Positions 32,133 through 41,003 of a stretch of 64,000 nucleotides of DNA are shown here, in pieces (position 1 is the first letter of the stretch; every line of letters begins with the position of its first letter). The notes beneath the pieces were generated by a model. It was not told the DNA's origin and ran no database searches. It worked only from the letters and a program-made list of their open reading frames with translations. The translations under genes were made by a program, and so were the position numbers. This DNA is from Clostridiales bacterium PH28_bin88 (GTDB lineage: Bacteria; Bacillota; PH28-bin88). The DNA is taken from NCBI GenBank assembly GCA_000987045.1, contig LAKY01000029.1:83592-147591 (forward strand), in the 5' to 3' direction.

Positions 32133-32647
32133 ACCAGCTAGCTGAGGATTCCGCAGGACTAATCTAGTTGACCGTCTTCAGGCTAACTTCTAGCATTTTG
32201 CACCGCCGCCAGCCTTGACACGGAGCCTCTGGGCGGCGTGTCTGTGCAGGCTAAAGGGCAGTCCCGCCATTCGGCTTGGCCTGCCTCGGCTTTCGAGCCT
32301 AACACGCCGCCCCTCTCCGTATCAAGGCCAAGCCGGGGGGCTAACGCCCCCGGTGGCGGCTCCTGTTCGCGTTCGAAGCTGACTTCAATCTGCTAACACG
32401 CCCTGGGCAGGACCATTTCTACCCAACACGCTGCCTGGGTATTATTACCATTCGTTACTGTAGTGAATTGGAGAAGCTCCAATTATTTTTCAACCTTAGA
32501 CTTCAATGGGTTAGATAAGTGACTTTATAAAGCTAGAAGACCATAGAATTCGTTGACAATGGCGAGCTGCCAAAAACTTTCTTGACTCATGCAGGGTTTG
32601 CCCTCAACACGTCGTCTTTATATAACAGGAAGGAGGGAAGCGAACAT
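32133..32647. other. Structured non-coding spacer
   Basis: No gene is visible. The stretch is dominated by a long imperfect inverted repeat (32203-32360) rich in GGCGGCG and by a small GGGGGGCTAACGCCCCC hairpin inside it. Further right, up to 32647, I see nothing assignable. Confidence 0.45.
32203..32360. repeat. Long imperfect inverted repeat
   Basis: The left arm (about 32212-32241: GCCTTGACACGGAG then GGGCGGCGTGT) matches the reverse complement of the right arm (about 32301-32327: ACACGCCGCCCCTCTCCG then TATCAAGGC) with a few mismatches. The roughly 60-base loop contains further partial complementarity. GC content is higher than in the flanks. Confidence 0.55.
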
Positions 32648-32758
32648 TTGGATCGGGATCTGAATGAAAAAGCCTGCCACGGGGATTTACACGCCGACGG
32701 GTTGATAATTGGATTCCTGGTCCGGGCAGAAGTTTTTGAAACTAGTAATAATAAATAA
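32648..32758 (+). CDS. Possible 36-aa peptide
   Basis: A TTG start at 32648 follows AAGGAGGG at good spacing, and the frame (LDRDLNEKACHGDLHADG onward) is open for 36 codons. No family is recognised. It may be the start of a truncated gene. Confidence 0.25.
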   Translation: MDRDLNEKACHGDLHADGLIIGFLVRAEVFETSNNK

Positions 32759-32952
32759 CCAACATTCTCTGCCCTTGTTGGAGAGGCAAGTAGAGGACCC
32801 GGGAGCTTTTTGCTGAGCGGCGCCCAATTCTTTTTTTGGATACTTTCCGGCAGAGGAGGTTCACCAGAATCAAGGAGAAAGCCCCCACCGTAGTGAAGGC
32901 CATTTCTTTCTTAATTCACAACCTTTATACGTCTTCGCAATTAAGGCTGCGA

Positions 32953-33129
32953 CTATGCGTATTTTCTTCCCCTTAAATTGTGGCAGCCTGACGTCCAAGA
33001 AATCTTTTTCTGAGGCTTAGATTGCTTGGCTGCATTTGTCACAGAATTGCATTCTTCACATACCTCTCGTTCCAATTCCGCTTTGGTGCTGAGCTTGTTA
33101 ATTAAGCAGATCCGGCACTTCCTATCCAT
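32953..33129 (-). CDS. Small protein with two CxxC pairs (zinc-ribbon-like)
   Basis: From ATG 33129 leftward, after GGGAGGGAATA, the 58-aa frame begins MDRKCRICLINKLSTKAELE and contains CEECNSV. C-x2-C and C-x2-C pairs about 18 residues apart suggest a zinc-binding fold. It lies 66 bases downstream of the ferredoxin gene in the same direction. Its function is unknown. Confidence 0.5.
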   Translation of the reverse strand: MDRKCRICLINKLSTKAELEREVCEECNSVTNAAKQSKPQKKISWTSGCHNLRGRKYA

Positions 33130-33194
33130 TTATTCCCTCCCCTATGCGGTTCTTCTCTGAGTAAACAAACCCCGCGTAAAAATGAACAACCCAG

Positions 33195-33407
33195 TTATGC
33201 TAATTGAATAGCTCCACGGGGGCAAAACTTAACGCATTCCCCGCAGCCGGCGCACAGGTGAGGGCTGATCTCAGGTATTTCGGCCTTAAAAAACCCCTTC
33301 TTCCTTTGCGCGATAGCTCCCAGCGGGCAGGCTTTTCTTGCTGGGCAAGAAGGTGAATGATCGCAGCGATCTCTCGTGATAAAGGCTTTCTTTTTGGTTT
33401 TTCTCAT
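33195..33407 (-). CDS. Ferredoxin-like protein with one atypical cluster site
   Basis: The 70-aa protein (ATG 33407 after GGAAGG) has a canonical C-terminal [4Fe-4S] motif CAGCGECVKFCPRGAI. The N-terminal site is altered, CDHSPSCPARKACPLGAI, with C-x5-C-x5-C spacing instead of CxxCxxC. It resembles short two-cluster ferredoxins found beside radical or redox enzymes. It is divergent from the large FAD/Fe-S gene, with a 258-base intergenic region. Confidence 0.85.
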   Translation of the reverse strand: MRKTKKKAFITRDRCDHSPSCPARKACPLGAIAQRKKGFFKAEIPEISPHLCAGCGECVKFCPRGAIQLA

Positions 33408-33541
33408 ATCTATCCTTCCCAAATATACCTTGAAGGGGTATTGTTACTTAATTATACTCGCTAATATGGACAAAAACAACAATTAATTTCTCTGGGCTCT
33501 AGTTTAAGAGAAAAATATATCTAACAAGACTTAAATTTTAG

Positions 33542-33570
33542 TTTACGCTAGAGCAAACTCATGCTATTAT
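33542..33570 (+). promoter_or_regulatory. SigA-type promoter of the FAD/Fe-S oxidoreductase
   Basis: TTTACG (33542-33547) and TATTAT (33565-33570) are spaced by 17 bases. It is the best promoter between the divergent ferredoxin and the large oxidoreductase. Confidence 0.5.
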
Positions 33571-33609
33571 TATACTTAGCAAATAAGCTGGATGCAATTG
33601 TTTGGGAAA

Positions 33610-33625
33610 AGTGATACTTATCACT
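33610..33625 (+). promoter_or_regulatory. Palindromic operator AGTGATA-CT-TATCACT
   Basis: The two 7-base arms are perfectly complementary. The site lies 40 bases downstream of the predicted -10, where a bound repressor would block transcription, and 41 bases before the start codon. The regulator is not encoded nearby. Confidence 0.55.
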
Positions 33626-33665
33626 CTCACAAGCCCTAATTTTAAAAGAAGAAAGGAGCAGGAAC

Positions 33666-36600
33666 GTGGCCGGAGGACTTTTTAAAGTTGAGCGGGAACT
33701 AAAGCGAATTTTTGGGGAAGACGGTGTGAGGTTTGATCGCGTCGAACGGAAATTGTATTCCTATGATGTTGGAGCCATCCCGTCGTTGGTCAAACCCTTT
33801 CTTCCCACCGGTCTTGCCGGAGCGGTTGTACGACCCAGGGATGAGGCCCAGGTGGTAGAACTGACCGCGCTAGCCAACCAGGAGGGCATACAGCTTGTGC
33901 CGAGAGGTGCGGCCACTTCCGGTTTCGGTGGAGTGTTACCCGCCAAAGGAGCGGTGGTGGTAGACCTCACCGGAATGAATAAAATCTTAGATATTGATGT
34001 TCGGAACAAGTCAGTACGGGTGCAGCCCGGCATCATCTGGGAAGTGCTTCAACGAGAAATCAATAAACAAAACCTGGATCTCCGCCTTTATCCGACCTCC
34101 CTGCCTTCCTCAACGGTTGGGGGCTGGCTGGCCCAAGGGGGTTCCGGGTTCGGTTCGTATGAATTCGGACCAATTAAGGACAATATTACTTCAGCCCGGG
34201 TGGTCTTGCCTACGGGTGAGGTGCGCAACTTCAGCGGCCGGGAACTGGCCGATTTGATTGCCGATGCCGAGGGGATTACCGGGATCATTACCGAGGTTAC
34301 CGTCCTCCTGCGGGACCTTGAACCTGAAGTGCACCGGGCGGTGGCTTTTAAGAATGCCAGGTCCATGGGTACGGCTTTGCAGGCCATAGCAATCCAAAAA
34401 TTGCCTCTTTGGTCCATCACCTTTCTCAATCCCGAGTCCATCAGGCTGAAGAAACAGCTGCCCCATAAACATGGTCACCCGTATGAAGAAGCCAACCCGC
34501 ATGTTCAACCGGAACTTCCCGAGGCTTATATTGTAATGGTGGCCTATCCCGCGTCCCGCAGGGGAGATATCGATAAAGCCTTGAGTGAGATCGTCGTAAC
34601 CCATAAAGGTGAGGAGCTTCCTGCTGAAGCAGCGGAACACGAGTGGGAACTGCGGTTTTCACCCATGCGCTTGAAGCGCATCGGACCCTCGATAATCCCG
34701 ACGGAGGTTGTGACGCCCCTGGCCAACCTGGCCCAGGTTCTGGAAGAAATTGATCAAAAGATCAAGCACCCCTTCGTGCTGGAAGGAATGGCCGCCAAGG
34801 GTGATCAGGTAGTCCTGCTGGGCTTTATCCCTCACGATGAGCGTACTTTTGCCTTTAACCTTGCCTTTGGGCTGGCTTTATCCGTGATAATGATTGCCAA
34901 AAAGTACGGCGGTTCTGCTTACGCCACCGGCTTATTCTTCAGGCGTGAAGCCCAGAACGTTCTTGGACAGCGGCATTACCAGGCCTTGACTGATTTTAAG
35001 CGTGAAATTGACCCGAAAGGAATTATGAATCCCAATAAAGTCCTGGGTTCCGGAGCCGTTGATGCGCTGATGGGCTTGGCTTCATCTTTCGAACCTGTGG
35101 TCAGGGCATTTGGCAACGCGGCCAAAGTGGCTTTTGGTGACATGGCCGGGAGGACAAAAGAGAAAAACGGCATCCCGGGCAGTGTGGCTTTTTTTGCCAC
35201 GGCTTGCGCCCGCTGCGGTTACTGCGTGCCCACCTGTACACAGTTTATGGGACGCGGGTGGGAATCTCACTCGCCGCGCGGTAAGTACGCCTTTATCCGG
35301 GAGGTTCTGGCCGGCCGCGAAAAGTTCACCCAGGAAATGGTCGATAAATTCCTGATGTGCACAACCTGTGAAATGTGCAACTCCCGCTGCCAGCTGAACC
35401 TGCCTGTTGAGCACAACTGGATGGAGATGCGGGGTAAGCTGGTCCAAGAGCAAAAGCGGATGACCTTCCCGCCTTTCGAAATGATGGCTGCTTCCCTGCG
35501 GGGAGAACGCAACATCTGGGCCGGCAAAAAAGAACATCGCGCCGACTGGTTGCCTGAAGATATCAAGCCCAAGATCAAAGACAAGGCCGAGGTCATGTAC
35601 TTTGCCGGGTGTACAGCTTCCTACTGCAGTTCTGACGTCGCCAAGGCCACGGTCCGCCTGCTGGACGCGGCGGGAATAGAGTTCACTTATCTGGGCGCTG
35701 ATGAGGCCTGCTGCGGCATTCCCATGAAAATCTCCGGCAAGTGGGATGTCTTTGAAGAGATTTTTGAGCACAATGTAACAGAGGCGCGCAAGCGCGGCGT
35801 CAAAACCGTGGTAACCTCCTGCCCGGCCTGTGCCCTGGTCTGGAAGGAACTGTATCCCAATCTTGCTGCCGAAAAGGGCGTGCCCTTTGAATTTGAGATG
35901 AAGCATTATACCGAGATTGCCGCTGAAGCGCTGGAAGCCGGCAAGCTTACCTTTGAGCACGAAGTTAAAGCCAGGGTGGCCTTCCATGACTCCTGCCACG
36001 CGGGCAGGGCACAGGGCATTTATGAACCACCGCGCAAGTTAATCCAGGCCATCCCCGGCGTCGAACTGGTGGAAATGGAGCACAACCGGGAAAACGGTTA
36101 TTGCTGCGGCTCGGTATTGACCCTCATCGGTGAGATGCCGGTGGCGCCCAAAGTGGGCGGTATGCGGATCCAGGAGGCGATCGACGTTGAAGCCGACGCC
36201 CTGCTGGCGCTCTGTCCCTGCTGCCAGGTGCAGCTGAGGAACTCGGCCAAGCACAACAACATGAGTATTCCCATTAATGACCTGGCCCGTTTTGTGGTAC
36301 AGGGACTGGGTTACCACGTTGAGGACAGTTCTAATGCTTCAATGGCGGCCTGGGGCATCTTCGAAAAATTCATTATCCTGATGTACCCCGAAAACCTGGC
36401 CAAAATTATGGCGTCTCTATTCCCGCGGATGTTTGCCAACATGCCGCCCGGTATGGTGCCGATGATGAAAGTAATGAAGTACATCCCCGGTGGCTTGACC
36501 CTGATGTCCAAGATGATGCCGGTGATGATGCCGATGCTGGTGCCCGGTGTCATGCCCAAGGTGATGCCGGATATGCTCCAGGAAGTGGCCCGCCGGGTAG

Positions 36601-36827
36601 GACCCCTGCCGAAGGATATGGAAGAGTTGATGCCCGACCTGCTGCCCAAGACCATGGAATCACTGATGCCCAATATCCTGCCCCAAATTGTGCCGTATGT
36701 CACGCCGATGATGATCGAGTACATCAAGACGGGGAAGATTCCCGATACTTCAGCCAGTCTTCAACTCGCCGATCTGATCCGGAATGATCCCGCCTACGAG
36801 GAAGCGGCAACTGCCAAGGAAGGTTAA
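33666..36827 (+). CDS. FAD-linked oxidoreductase fused to Fe-S and CCG domains, with Met-Pro-rich tail
   Basis: The 1053-aa protein begins with a FAD_binding_4 / GlcD-type domain (RPRDEAQVVELTALANQ, VPRGAATSGFGGVLP) and its FAD-oxidase C-domain to about residue 460. Two [4Fe-4S] motifs follow, CARCGYCVPTC (from C514) and CTTCEMCNSRC. Then come two cysteine-rich CCG domains (YFAGCTASYC ... ACCGIP and FHDSCHAGRAQG ... YCCGS). This is the D-lactate / 2-hydroxyacid dehydrogenase arrangement (GlcD-GlcF in one chain), probably feeding electrons to quinone. Residues from about 905 are a tail full of MP and LP pairs not found in the core family. GTG start after AAAGGAG. Confidence 0.88.
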   Translation: MAGGLFKVERELKRIFGEDGVRFDRVERKLYSYDVGAIPSLVKPFLPTGLAGAVVRPRDEAQVVELTALANQEGIQLVPRGAATSGFGGVLPAKGAVVVDLTGMNKILDIDVRNKSVRVQPGIIWEVLQREINKQNLDLRLYPTSLPSSTVGGWLAQGGSGFGSYEFGPIKDNITSARVVLPTGEVRNFSGRELADLIADAEGITGIITEVTVLLRDLEPEVHRAVAFKNARSMGTALQAIAIQKLPLWSITFLNPESIRLKKQLPHKHGHPYEEANPHVQPELPEAYIVMVAYPASRRGDIDKALSEIVVTHKGEELPAEAAEHEWELRFSPMRLKRIGPSIIPTEVVTPLANLAQVLEEIDQKIKHPFVLEGMAAKGDQVVLLGFIPHDERTFAFNLAFGLALSVIMIAKKYGGSAYATGLFFRREAQNVLGQRHYQALTDFKREIDPKGIMNPNKVLGSGAVDALMGLASSFEPVVRAFGNAAKVAFGDMAGRTKEKNGIPGSVAFFATACARCGYCVPTCTQFMGRGWESHSPRGKYAFIREVLAGREKFTQEMVDKFLMCTTCEMCNSRCQLNLPVEHNWMEMRGKLVQEQKRMTFPPFEMMAASLRGERNIWAGKKEHRADWLPEDIKPKIKDKAEVMYFAGCTASYCSSDVAKATVRLLDAAGIEFTYLGADEACCGIPMKISGKWDVFEEIFEHNVTEARKRGVKTVVTSCPACALVWKELYPNLAAEKGVPFEFEMKHYTEIAAEALEAGKLTFEHEVKARVAFHDSCHAGRAQGIYEPPRKLIQAIPGVELVEMEHNRENGYCCGSVLTLIGEMPVAPKVGGMRIQEAIDVEADALLALCPCCQVQLRNSAKHNNMSIPINDLARFVVQGLGYHVEDSSNASMAAWGIFEKFIILMYPENLAKIMASLFPRMFANMPPGMVPMMKVMKYIPGGLTLMSKMMPVMMPMLVPGVMPKVMPDMLQEVARRVGPLPKDMEELMPDLLPKTMESLMPNILPQIVPYVTPMMIEYIKTGKIPDTSASLQLADLIRNDPAYEEAATAKEG

Positions 36828-36846
36828 ACAAAGCTGGAATGAAGCA

Positions 36847-36882
36847 GAAACCGTGAAGCGTAATACTTCACGGTTTCTTTTT
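36847..36882 (+). terminator. Terminator of the FAD/Fe-S gene
   Basis: GAAACCGTGAAG (36847-36858) pairs perfectly with CTTCACGGTTTC (36866-36877), followed by TTTTT. Confidence 0.9.
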
Positions 36883-37075
36883 GGCTAATGCGAAGAGCGG
36901 ATTATGTGACTATACCGGTAACCTGTCCGTGACAAGAGTGTGGGAATAGGCAGGTTTCGTACCGGTTATCGAAAAACTGGCGGAGAGTTATGAAGAGGTG
37001 TCTCCAGAGGAAGGCTTTGACGAGATCATGTGTGTGGATAGGGGATAGGGGAACAAATCAGATCAACATTCCTGC

Positions 37076-37100
37076 AGAGCCCAATTTTAGGGCTCTTTTT
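37076..37100 (+). terminator. Second terminator, after the coding relic
   Basis: AGAGCCC (37076-37082) pairs with GGGCTCT (37090-37096), followed by TTTT. Confidence 0.75.
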
Positions 37101-37240
37101 CTTGTTTGATGCCGGACTTGCCGGCTGACTGTTATTAATTACCGCTTTGCCGGAGGGAACAACAGGCGGGCTCTATACGTCTAATAAAAAGGTGCCGCGG
37201 GTTATTTAAAAACCGTATGCAGAAAGGTTGAGGTGTCTTT

Positions 37241-39358
37241 ATGTACTTGCGGGTGTTGACTTTAAAGGCTTGGCGGTTAAAAGTAGCGGTGATGCTGGTC
37301 TCGGCTTTCCTGGTAGGGTTAGCGCCTGCCGGTGCGTCAGCGGCGGGGTTGAACCTGGTGATTGACGGGCAGAAAATCGAGGCATCGCCAGCGCTGGTCA
37401 TTATGGACGGCCGTACCCTGGCACCCGTGCGCGTGATCTCGGAAACACTGGGGGCTACGGTTGAATGGCATGAGCAGAGCAAGACCGTCACTGTAACCCG
37501 TGGTTCCAGGTGGCTGCGGTTACGCATAGGCAACCGCCTGGTCGATCTTGTGGGTGGAGATGCGAGTGCCATCCTTACCGACGTCCCTCCGGTAATTCTT
37601 GACGGTCGAACCTTCATCCCTCTCCGTTTGGTAGCCACGGCTCTGGGTGTATCTGTACAGTGGGATGGGGCCACCCGGACGGTAATAGTTGATTCAAGTG
37701 TGCCCGTATCCGGTGCGCTCCCATCTTCCATAAACCTCATCTCAGTCCAGCCGGGACAGGTGATCACCGGTACCACTGACCTGCAGGTGGCGGTTACCGG
37801 TGACTTGCCAAGCACGGCGGCCGAAGTCCGGTTCCTGCTTCTCAACCCCCAGACGGGGCGAGGACCGGTGGTGGCCCGGGGCAGCAGCCTAACCGGTACA
37901 TACCGCCTGCTTCCTGACCCTCTTTATGCTGGTACCCGTTTGCTGGCTTCCGTGGTTTATGATGAAGGAGGGCGCTTCCTGACGGGTGATGTAATACCCG
38001 TAGAGGTGGCCATCGTCCCCCAGGTATCCTTAACCGGGTTATTGCCTGGACAACAGGTGGAAGGGACAGTCCCCCTGGCCGTGCAGTCCAACTTCCTTGC
38101 CACTCATGTGGAATATGAGATCGTCAACCCCGCAACGGGAGAGGTGACAAAGATTACCAAGGCGGATCCCGAGGGGCAATTCAAATGGTCACCGCAGCCA
38201 GGTGACAACGGCGAGCGGATCGTGCGGGCAGCGGCTTACGACCGTACCGGACAAGCCCACTTAAGCCCCGCGGTTCCCGTCACAATAGCAGTTAAGCACC
38301 GGGTCGCAATGACCGGGGTCTCTGCCGGTTCCACTGTGGACGGGCCCGTGACGCTGGGCCTTTCCGTAAACTTTCCTGTCCGCGAGGTGCGGTACGTGTT
38401 GAGAGACCCGGGTACGGGCGGCGAGGAAGTGATCGCGCGGTTGAGCGGCTCCACAAAACATCGCTGGCTGCCCGCACCCGGTCAGGCAGGAGGACGCGAA
38501 CTGCTGGCACTGGTTACGGACGACCAGGGAAATACCCACCGCAGCGATCCGGTCTCCTTGCGGGTGGGGGGCAGTCGCGGGATATTCCTTGAATCTGTGG
38601 GACCCAACCAGGTGCTGGCCGGTAACGTTCAATTTAGGTCATCAACCAACGTTCCGCTGGCGCGCATTGAGTATCGACTGATCGAACCAAAGACGGGCAC
38701 TGAGCGGACCATTGCCGGCGGTACCGATCCCCAGGCGAGCTATACCTGGACGCCCGGGCAGAGCGACGCCGGTTCCTGGCAGTTACGGGTTGTGGGTGTT
38801 GCCCAAAGCGGTGAGAAGGTGGAAAGCAAGGCTATTCCTGTGCGGGTGCACAGCGGGCCTTTGTACGGGCCGGCGCCGGTAATCGAAAAAAGCCAGTTCC
38901 TGAACTTTGCTACCGGGCTGGCCCAACGTTCGCGAGCCCGTACCGGCATGTCCGCCGCCCTCCAGGTTGCCCAGGCGGTCCTGGAGACGGGGTGGGGCCA
39001 GTCTATGCCGGTGGACAAGTATACCGGCCAACCTTCCTACAATTTATTCGGGATCAAGGGTGAAGGTCCCGCCGGTTCGGTAATCTCAAATACTTGGGAA
39101 GAGTATAACGGCATCACGTTTCGCGTTGACGCGCCTTTTCGCGCCTACAACAACCCGGCGGAGGGCTGGGATGATCACAAACGCCTTCTCCTCACCTCAA
39201 GCAGGTACCAGCCTTTTCGAGAGGTGATGCATGACAGCACTCAGGGCGCCTGGGCGTTGAAGCGGGCCGGCTATGCGACGGATTCCCAGTACCCGCTGAA
39301 GCTCATTGATATTATTAAACGGTACGAATTATACTTGTTGGATGAAGTGGATGCATAA
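37241..39358 (+). CDS. Secreted glucosaminidase with stalk and Ig-like repeats
   Basis: The 705-aa precursor has a signal peptide (cleavage near PAGASAAG) and a copper-amine-oxidase-like stalk domain (LNLVIDGQKIEASPALVIMD, DGRTFIPLRLVATALGVSV). About four Ig-like repeats of 95 residues follow, each starting with a PGQ.V.G or similar turn (SVQPGQVITGTTDLQV, GLLPGQQVEGTVPLAV, GVSAGSTVDGPVTL, SVGPNQVLAGNVQF). The C-terminus is a glucosaminidase / FlgJ-type peptidoglycan hydrolase (AALQVAQAVLETGWGQS, YNLFGIKG, FRAYNNPAEGWDDH). The probable catalytic glutamate is in LETGWG. It acts in the cell wall. Confidence 0.9.
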   Translation: MYLRVLTLKAWRLKVAVMLVSAFLVGLAPAGASAAGLNLVIDGQKIEASPALVIMDGRTLAPVRVISETLGATVEWHEQSKTVTVTRGSRWLRLRIGNRLVDLVGGDASAILTDVPPVILDGRTFIPLRLVATALGVSVQWDGATRTVIVDSSVPVSGALPSSINLISVQPGQVITGTTDLQVAVTGDLPSTAAEVRFLLLNPQTGRGPVVARGSSLTGTYRLLPDPLYAGTRLLASVVYDEGGRFLTGDVIPVEVAIVPQVSLTGLLPGQQVEGTVPLAVQSNFLATHVEYEIVNPATGEVTKITKADPEGQFKWSPQPGDNGERIVRAAAYDRTGQAHLSPAVPVTIAVKHRVAMTGVSAGSTVDGPVTLGLSVNFPVREVRYVLRDPGTGGEEVIARLSGSTKHRWLPAPGQAGGRELLALVTDDQGNTHRSDPVSLRVGGSRGIFLESVGPNQVLAGNVQFRSSTNVPLARIEYRLIEPKTGTERTIAGGTDPQASYTWTPGQSDAGSWQLRVVGVAQSGEKVESKAIPVRVHSGPLYGPAPVIEKSQFLNFATGLAQRSRARTGMSAALQVAQAVLETGWGQSMPVDKYTGQPSYNLFGIKGEGPAGSVISNTWEEYNGITFRVDAPFRAYNNPAEGWDDHKRLLLTSSRYQPFREVMHDSTQGAWALKRAGYATDSQYPLKLIDIIKRYELYLLDEVDA

Positions 39359-39413
39359 GTGATCCCATTTACTTTTTGCATTCCATCTGGTAGGCTTAAT
39401 TAAAAAGGTGTTT

Positions 39414-39449
39414 GGCGGTCGCAGTAACCCGCCTCAACAAAACAAGGAG
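39414..39449 (+). promoter_or_regulatory. preQ1-I riboswitch (translational)
   Basis: GGCGG (39414-39418) pairs with CCGCC. The loop TCGCAGTAAC and the A-rich tail AACAAAACAAGG match the well-studied Thermoanaerobacter preQ1 aptamer almost base for base. The tail includes the AAGGAGG ribosome binding site of the next gene, so ligand binding would hide it. The downstream genes are a queuosine-precursor transporter and queF, which fits the ligand. Confidence 0.93.
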
Positions 39450-39457
39450 GGAAAAGT

Positions 39458-40147
39458 GTGTTCAAAGAGGACTCTTCAAAAGTTTCCGTGTTGTTTGTCG
39501 TGCTGGCCTGTTTCTTTGTGACGTTCCTGCTCATTTCCAACATCATCGCCGGTAAGCTGGTGCAGGTGTCCGGCGTGGTGCTCCCGGCGGCTGTCATTCT
39601 CTTCCCGGTGACGTACATCTTTGGGGATGTGCTGACAGAGGTGTACGGCTTCAAGCGGTCCCGCCTGATAATCTGGGTCGGGTTCGCGGCCAATGTCTTC
39701 ATGGCCTTGATCTTTTTGATCACGGTGTCTTTACCATATCCCGCGTTTTGGAGCAACCAGGAGGCGTATGCCGCCGTGCTGGGTTTTACACCCAGGATTG
39801 TGGTGGCCTCCTTAATTGCCTATTGCGCCGGTGAGTTTTCCAACTCGGTTTTATTGTCAAAAATCAAGCTGATTACCGGGGGCCGCATGCTTTGGGTGAG
39901 GACCATCGGCTCAACGGTCGTCGGTGAGGGCATCGACACTTTGCTGTTTATCAGTGTTGCGTTTTACGGGTTATTGCCCGTTGCCGCGCTGGTGTCCATG
40001 GTGGTGGCCCAGTACATTTGGAAGGTTGGCTATGAAATAGCCGCAACCCCGCTGACCTATGCCCTTGTGAGATGGGTTAAGCGCAAAGAGGGCCTCGACG
40101 TGTTCGACCATGGTGTGAGGTACAACCCGTTTAGCTTGGAGGTATAG
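39458..40147 (+). CDS. Queuosine precursor transporter (YhhQ/VUT family)
   Basis: The 229-aa membrane protein has six hydrophobic helices with the family motifs NIIAGKLVQVSG, FPVTYIFGDVLTEVYG and CAGEFSNSVLLSKIK. It imports preQ1 or preQ0. GTG 39458 lies just after the preQ1-I riboswitch. It is followed three bases later by queF. Confidence 0.93.
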   Translation: MFKEDSSKVSVLFVVLACFFVTFLLISNIIAGKLVQVSGVVLPAAVILFPVTYIFGDVLTEVYGFKRSRLIIWVGFAANVFMALIFLITVSLPYPAFWSNQEAYAAVLGFTPRIVVASLIAYCAGEFSNSVLLSKIKLITGGRMLWVRTIGSTVVGEGIDTLLFISVAFYGLLPVAALVSMVVAQYIWKVGYEIAATPLTYALVRWVKRKEGLDVFDHGVRYNPFSLEV

Positions 40148-40149
40148 AG

Positions 40150-40554
40150 ATGAGCCAGTATGAATTCGAAATCCTGGGCAAGGATGTCCGGGAACCTCGG
40201 CGCAAGCTTGAAGTCTTTCCTAAACCAGCCGGCGTGGAAAAGGTGGTCATGGACAGTGACGAAGTCACCAGTCTGTGCCCTGTGACCGGACAACCCGACT
40301 GGGAAACGGTTGTGATCGAGTATGCACCGGATAAACACTGCATAGAAAGCAAGAGCCTTAAACTGTACTTGTGGAGTTACCGCAACGAAGGAGTGTTCTG
40401 CGAAGCACTGGCAAGCCAGATCGCTCAAGATGTCCATTCTGCGTGTGAGCCGTTTTGGTGCAAGGTAACCGTCATGCAAAAACCTCGCGGAGGTATTAAA
40501 CTTACCGCCACTGCCGTGGCGGGAAACCCGGAAATCCAAAGGAGGATTCCGTGA
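40150..40554 (+). CDS. queF: NADPH-dependent 7-cyano-7-deazaguanine reductase QueF
   Basis: QueF reduces preQ0 to preQ1 in queuosine biosynthesis. The 134-aa unimodular form shows [20 protein letters not shown] (catalytic cysteine in LCPVTGQPD), [16 protein letters not shown] (the QueF NADPH motif ESK(S/L)K.Y..S.R) and a T-fold end. It overlaps the next gene by four bases (GTGA). Confidence 0.95.
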   Translation: MSQYEFEILGKDVREPRRKLEVFPKPAGVEKVVMDSDEVTSLCPVTGQPDWETVVIEYAPDKHCIESKSLKLYLWSYRNEGVFCEALASQIAQDVHSACEPFWCKVTVMQKPRGGIKLTATAVAGNPEIQRRIP

Positions 40555-40988
40555 AGATTTTGGTAGATGCAGACGCCTGCCCGAAATCCGTCTTGCAGAT
40601 CTGCATGAAAGTCGGAAGAAAATACGCCATCCCGGTGTGGACGGTAGCCAGCTTTAATCACAACATTGAGTCGGACCACCATATTATCGTGGGAGACGCA
40701 TCTCAGGAAGCCGATGTAAAGGTTGTAAACCTGACGGAAGCCGGAGACATCGCAGTAACCCAGGATTGGGGATTGGCGGCCATTCTGCTGGGGAAAAAAG
40801 CGAAATGTTTAAGCCCGGCTGGTTGGGAATTTCGTCCTGAAAAGATACAGTTCATGTTGGAGGAGCGAGAGGTCAAGGCTAAATTGCGCCGGGGCGGGGG
40901 AAGAACGAAAGGGCCGAAGAAGAGAACGCCGGAGGATGACCGGCGCTTCGAGATTAGCCTGGAACAGGTTCTCATGCGAACGGAATAA
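40551..40988 (+). CDS. YaiI/YqxD family (DUF188) protein
   Basis: The 145-aa protein begins [15 protein letters not shown], a PIN-like DUF188 signature with acidic residues, and contains [17 protein letters not shown] with the second acidic site. It ends in a basic [19 protein letters not shown] tail typical of the family. Nuclease activity is suspected for the fold but not established. The GTG start overlaps the queF stop, so it belongs to the preQ1-controlled operon. Confidence 0.92.
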   Translation: MKILVDADACPKSVLQICMKVGRKYAIPVWTVASFNHNIESDHHIIVGDASQEADVKVVNLTEAGDIAVTQDWGLAAILLGKKAKCLSPAGWEFRPEKIQFMLEEREVKAKLRRGGGRTKGPKKRTPEDDRRFEISLEQVLMRTE

Positions 40989-41003
40989 GGAGTTGAAATA
41001 AAA

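Larger units (their letters stand above)
36828..37240 (+). other. Spacer with two terminators and a coding relic
   Basis: Two terminators (36847-36882 and 37076-37100) flank a short open stretch at about 36950-37048 reading VPVIEKLAESYEEVSPEEGF to a stop. It looks like the last 30 codons of a lost gene. No promoter was identified with confidence. Confidence 0.4.
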
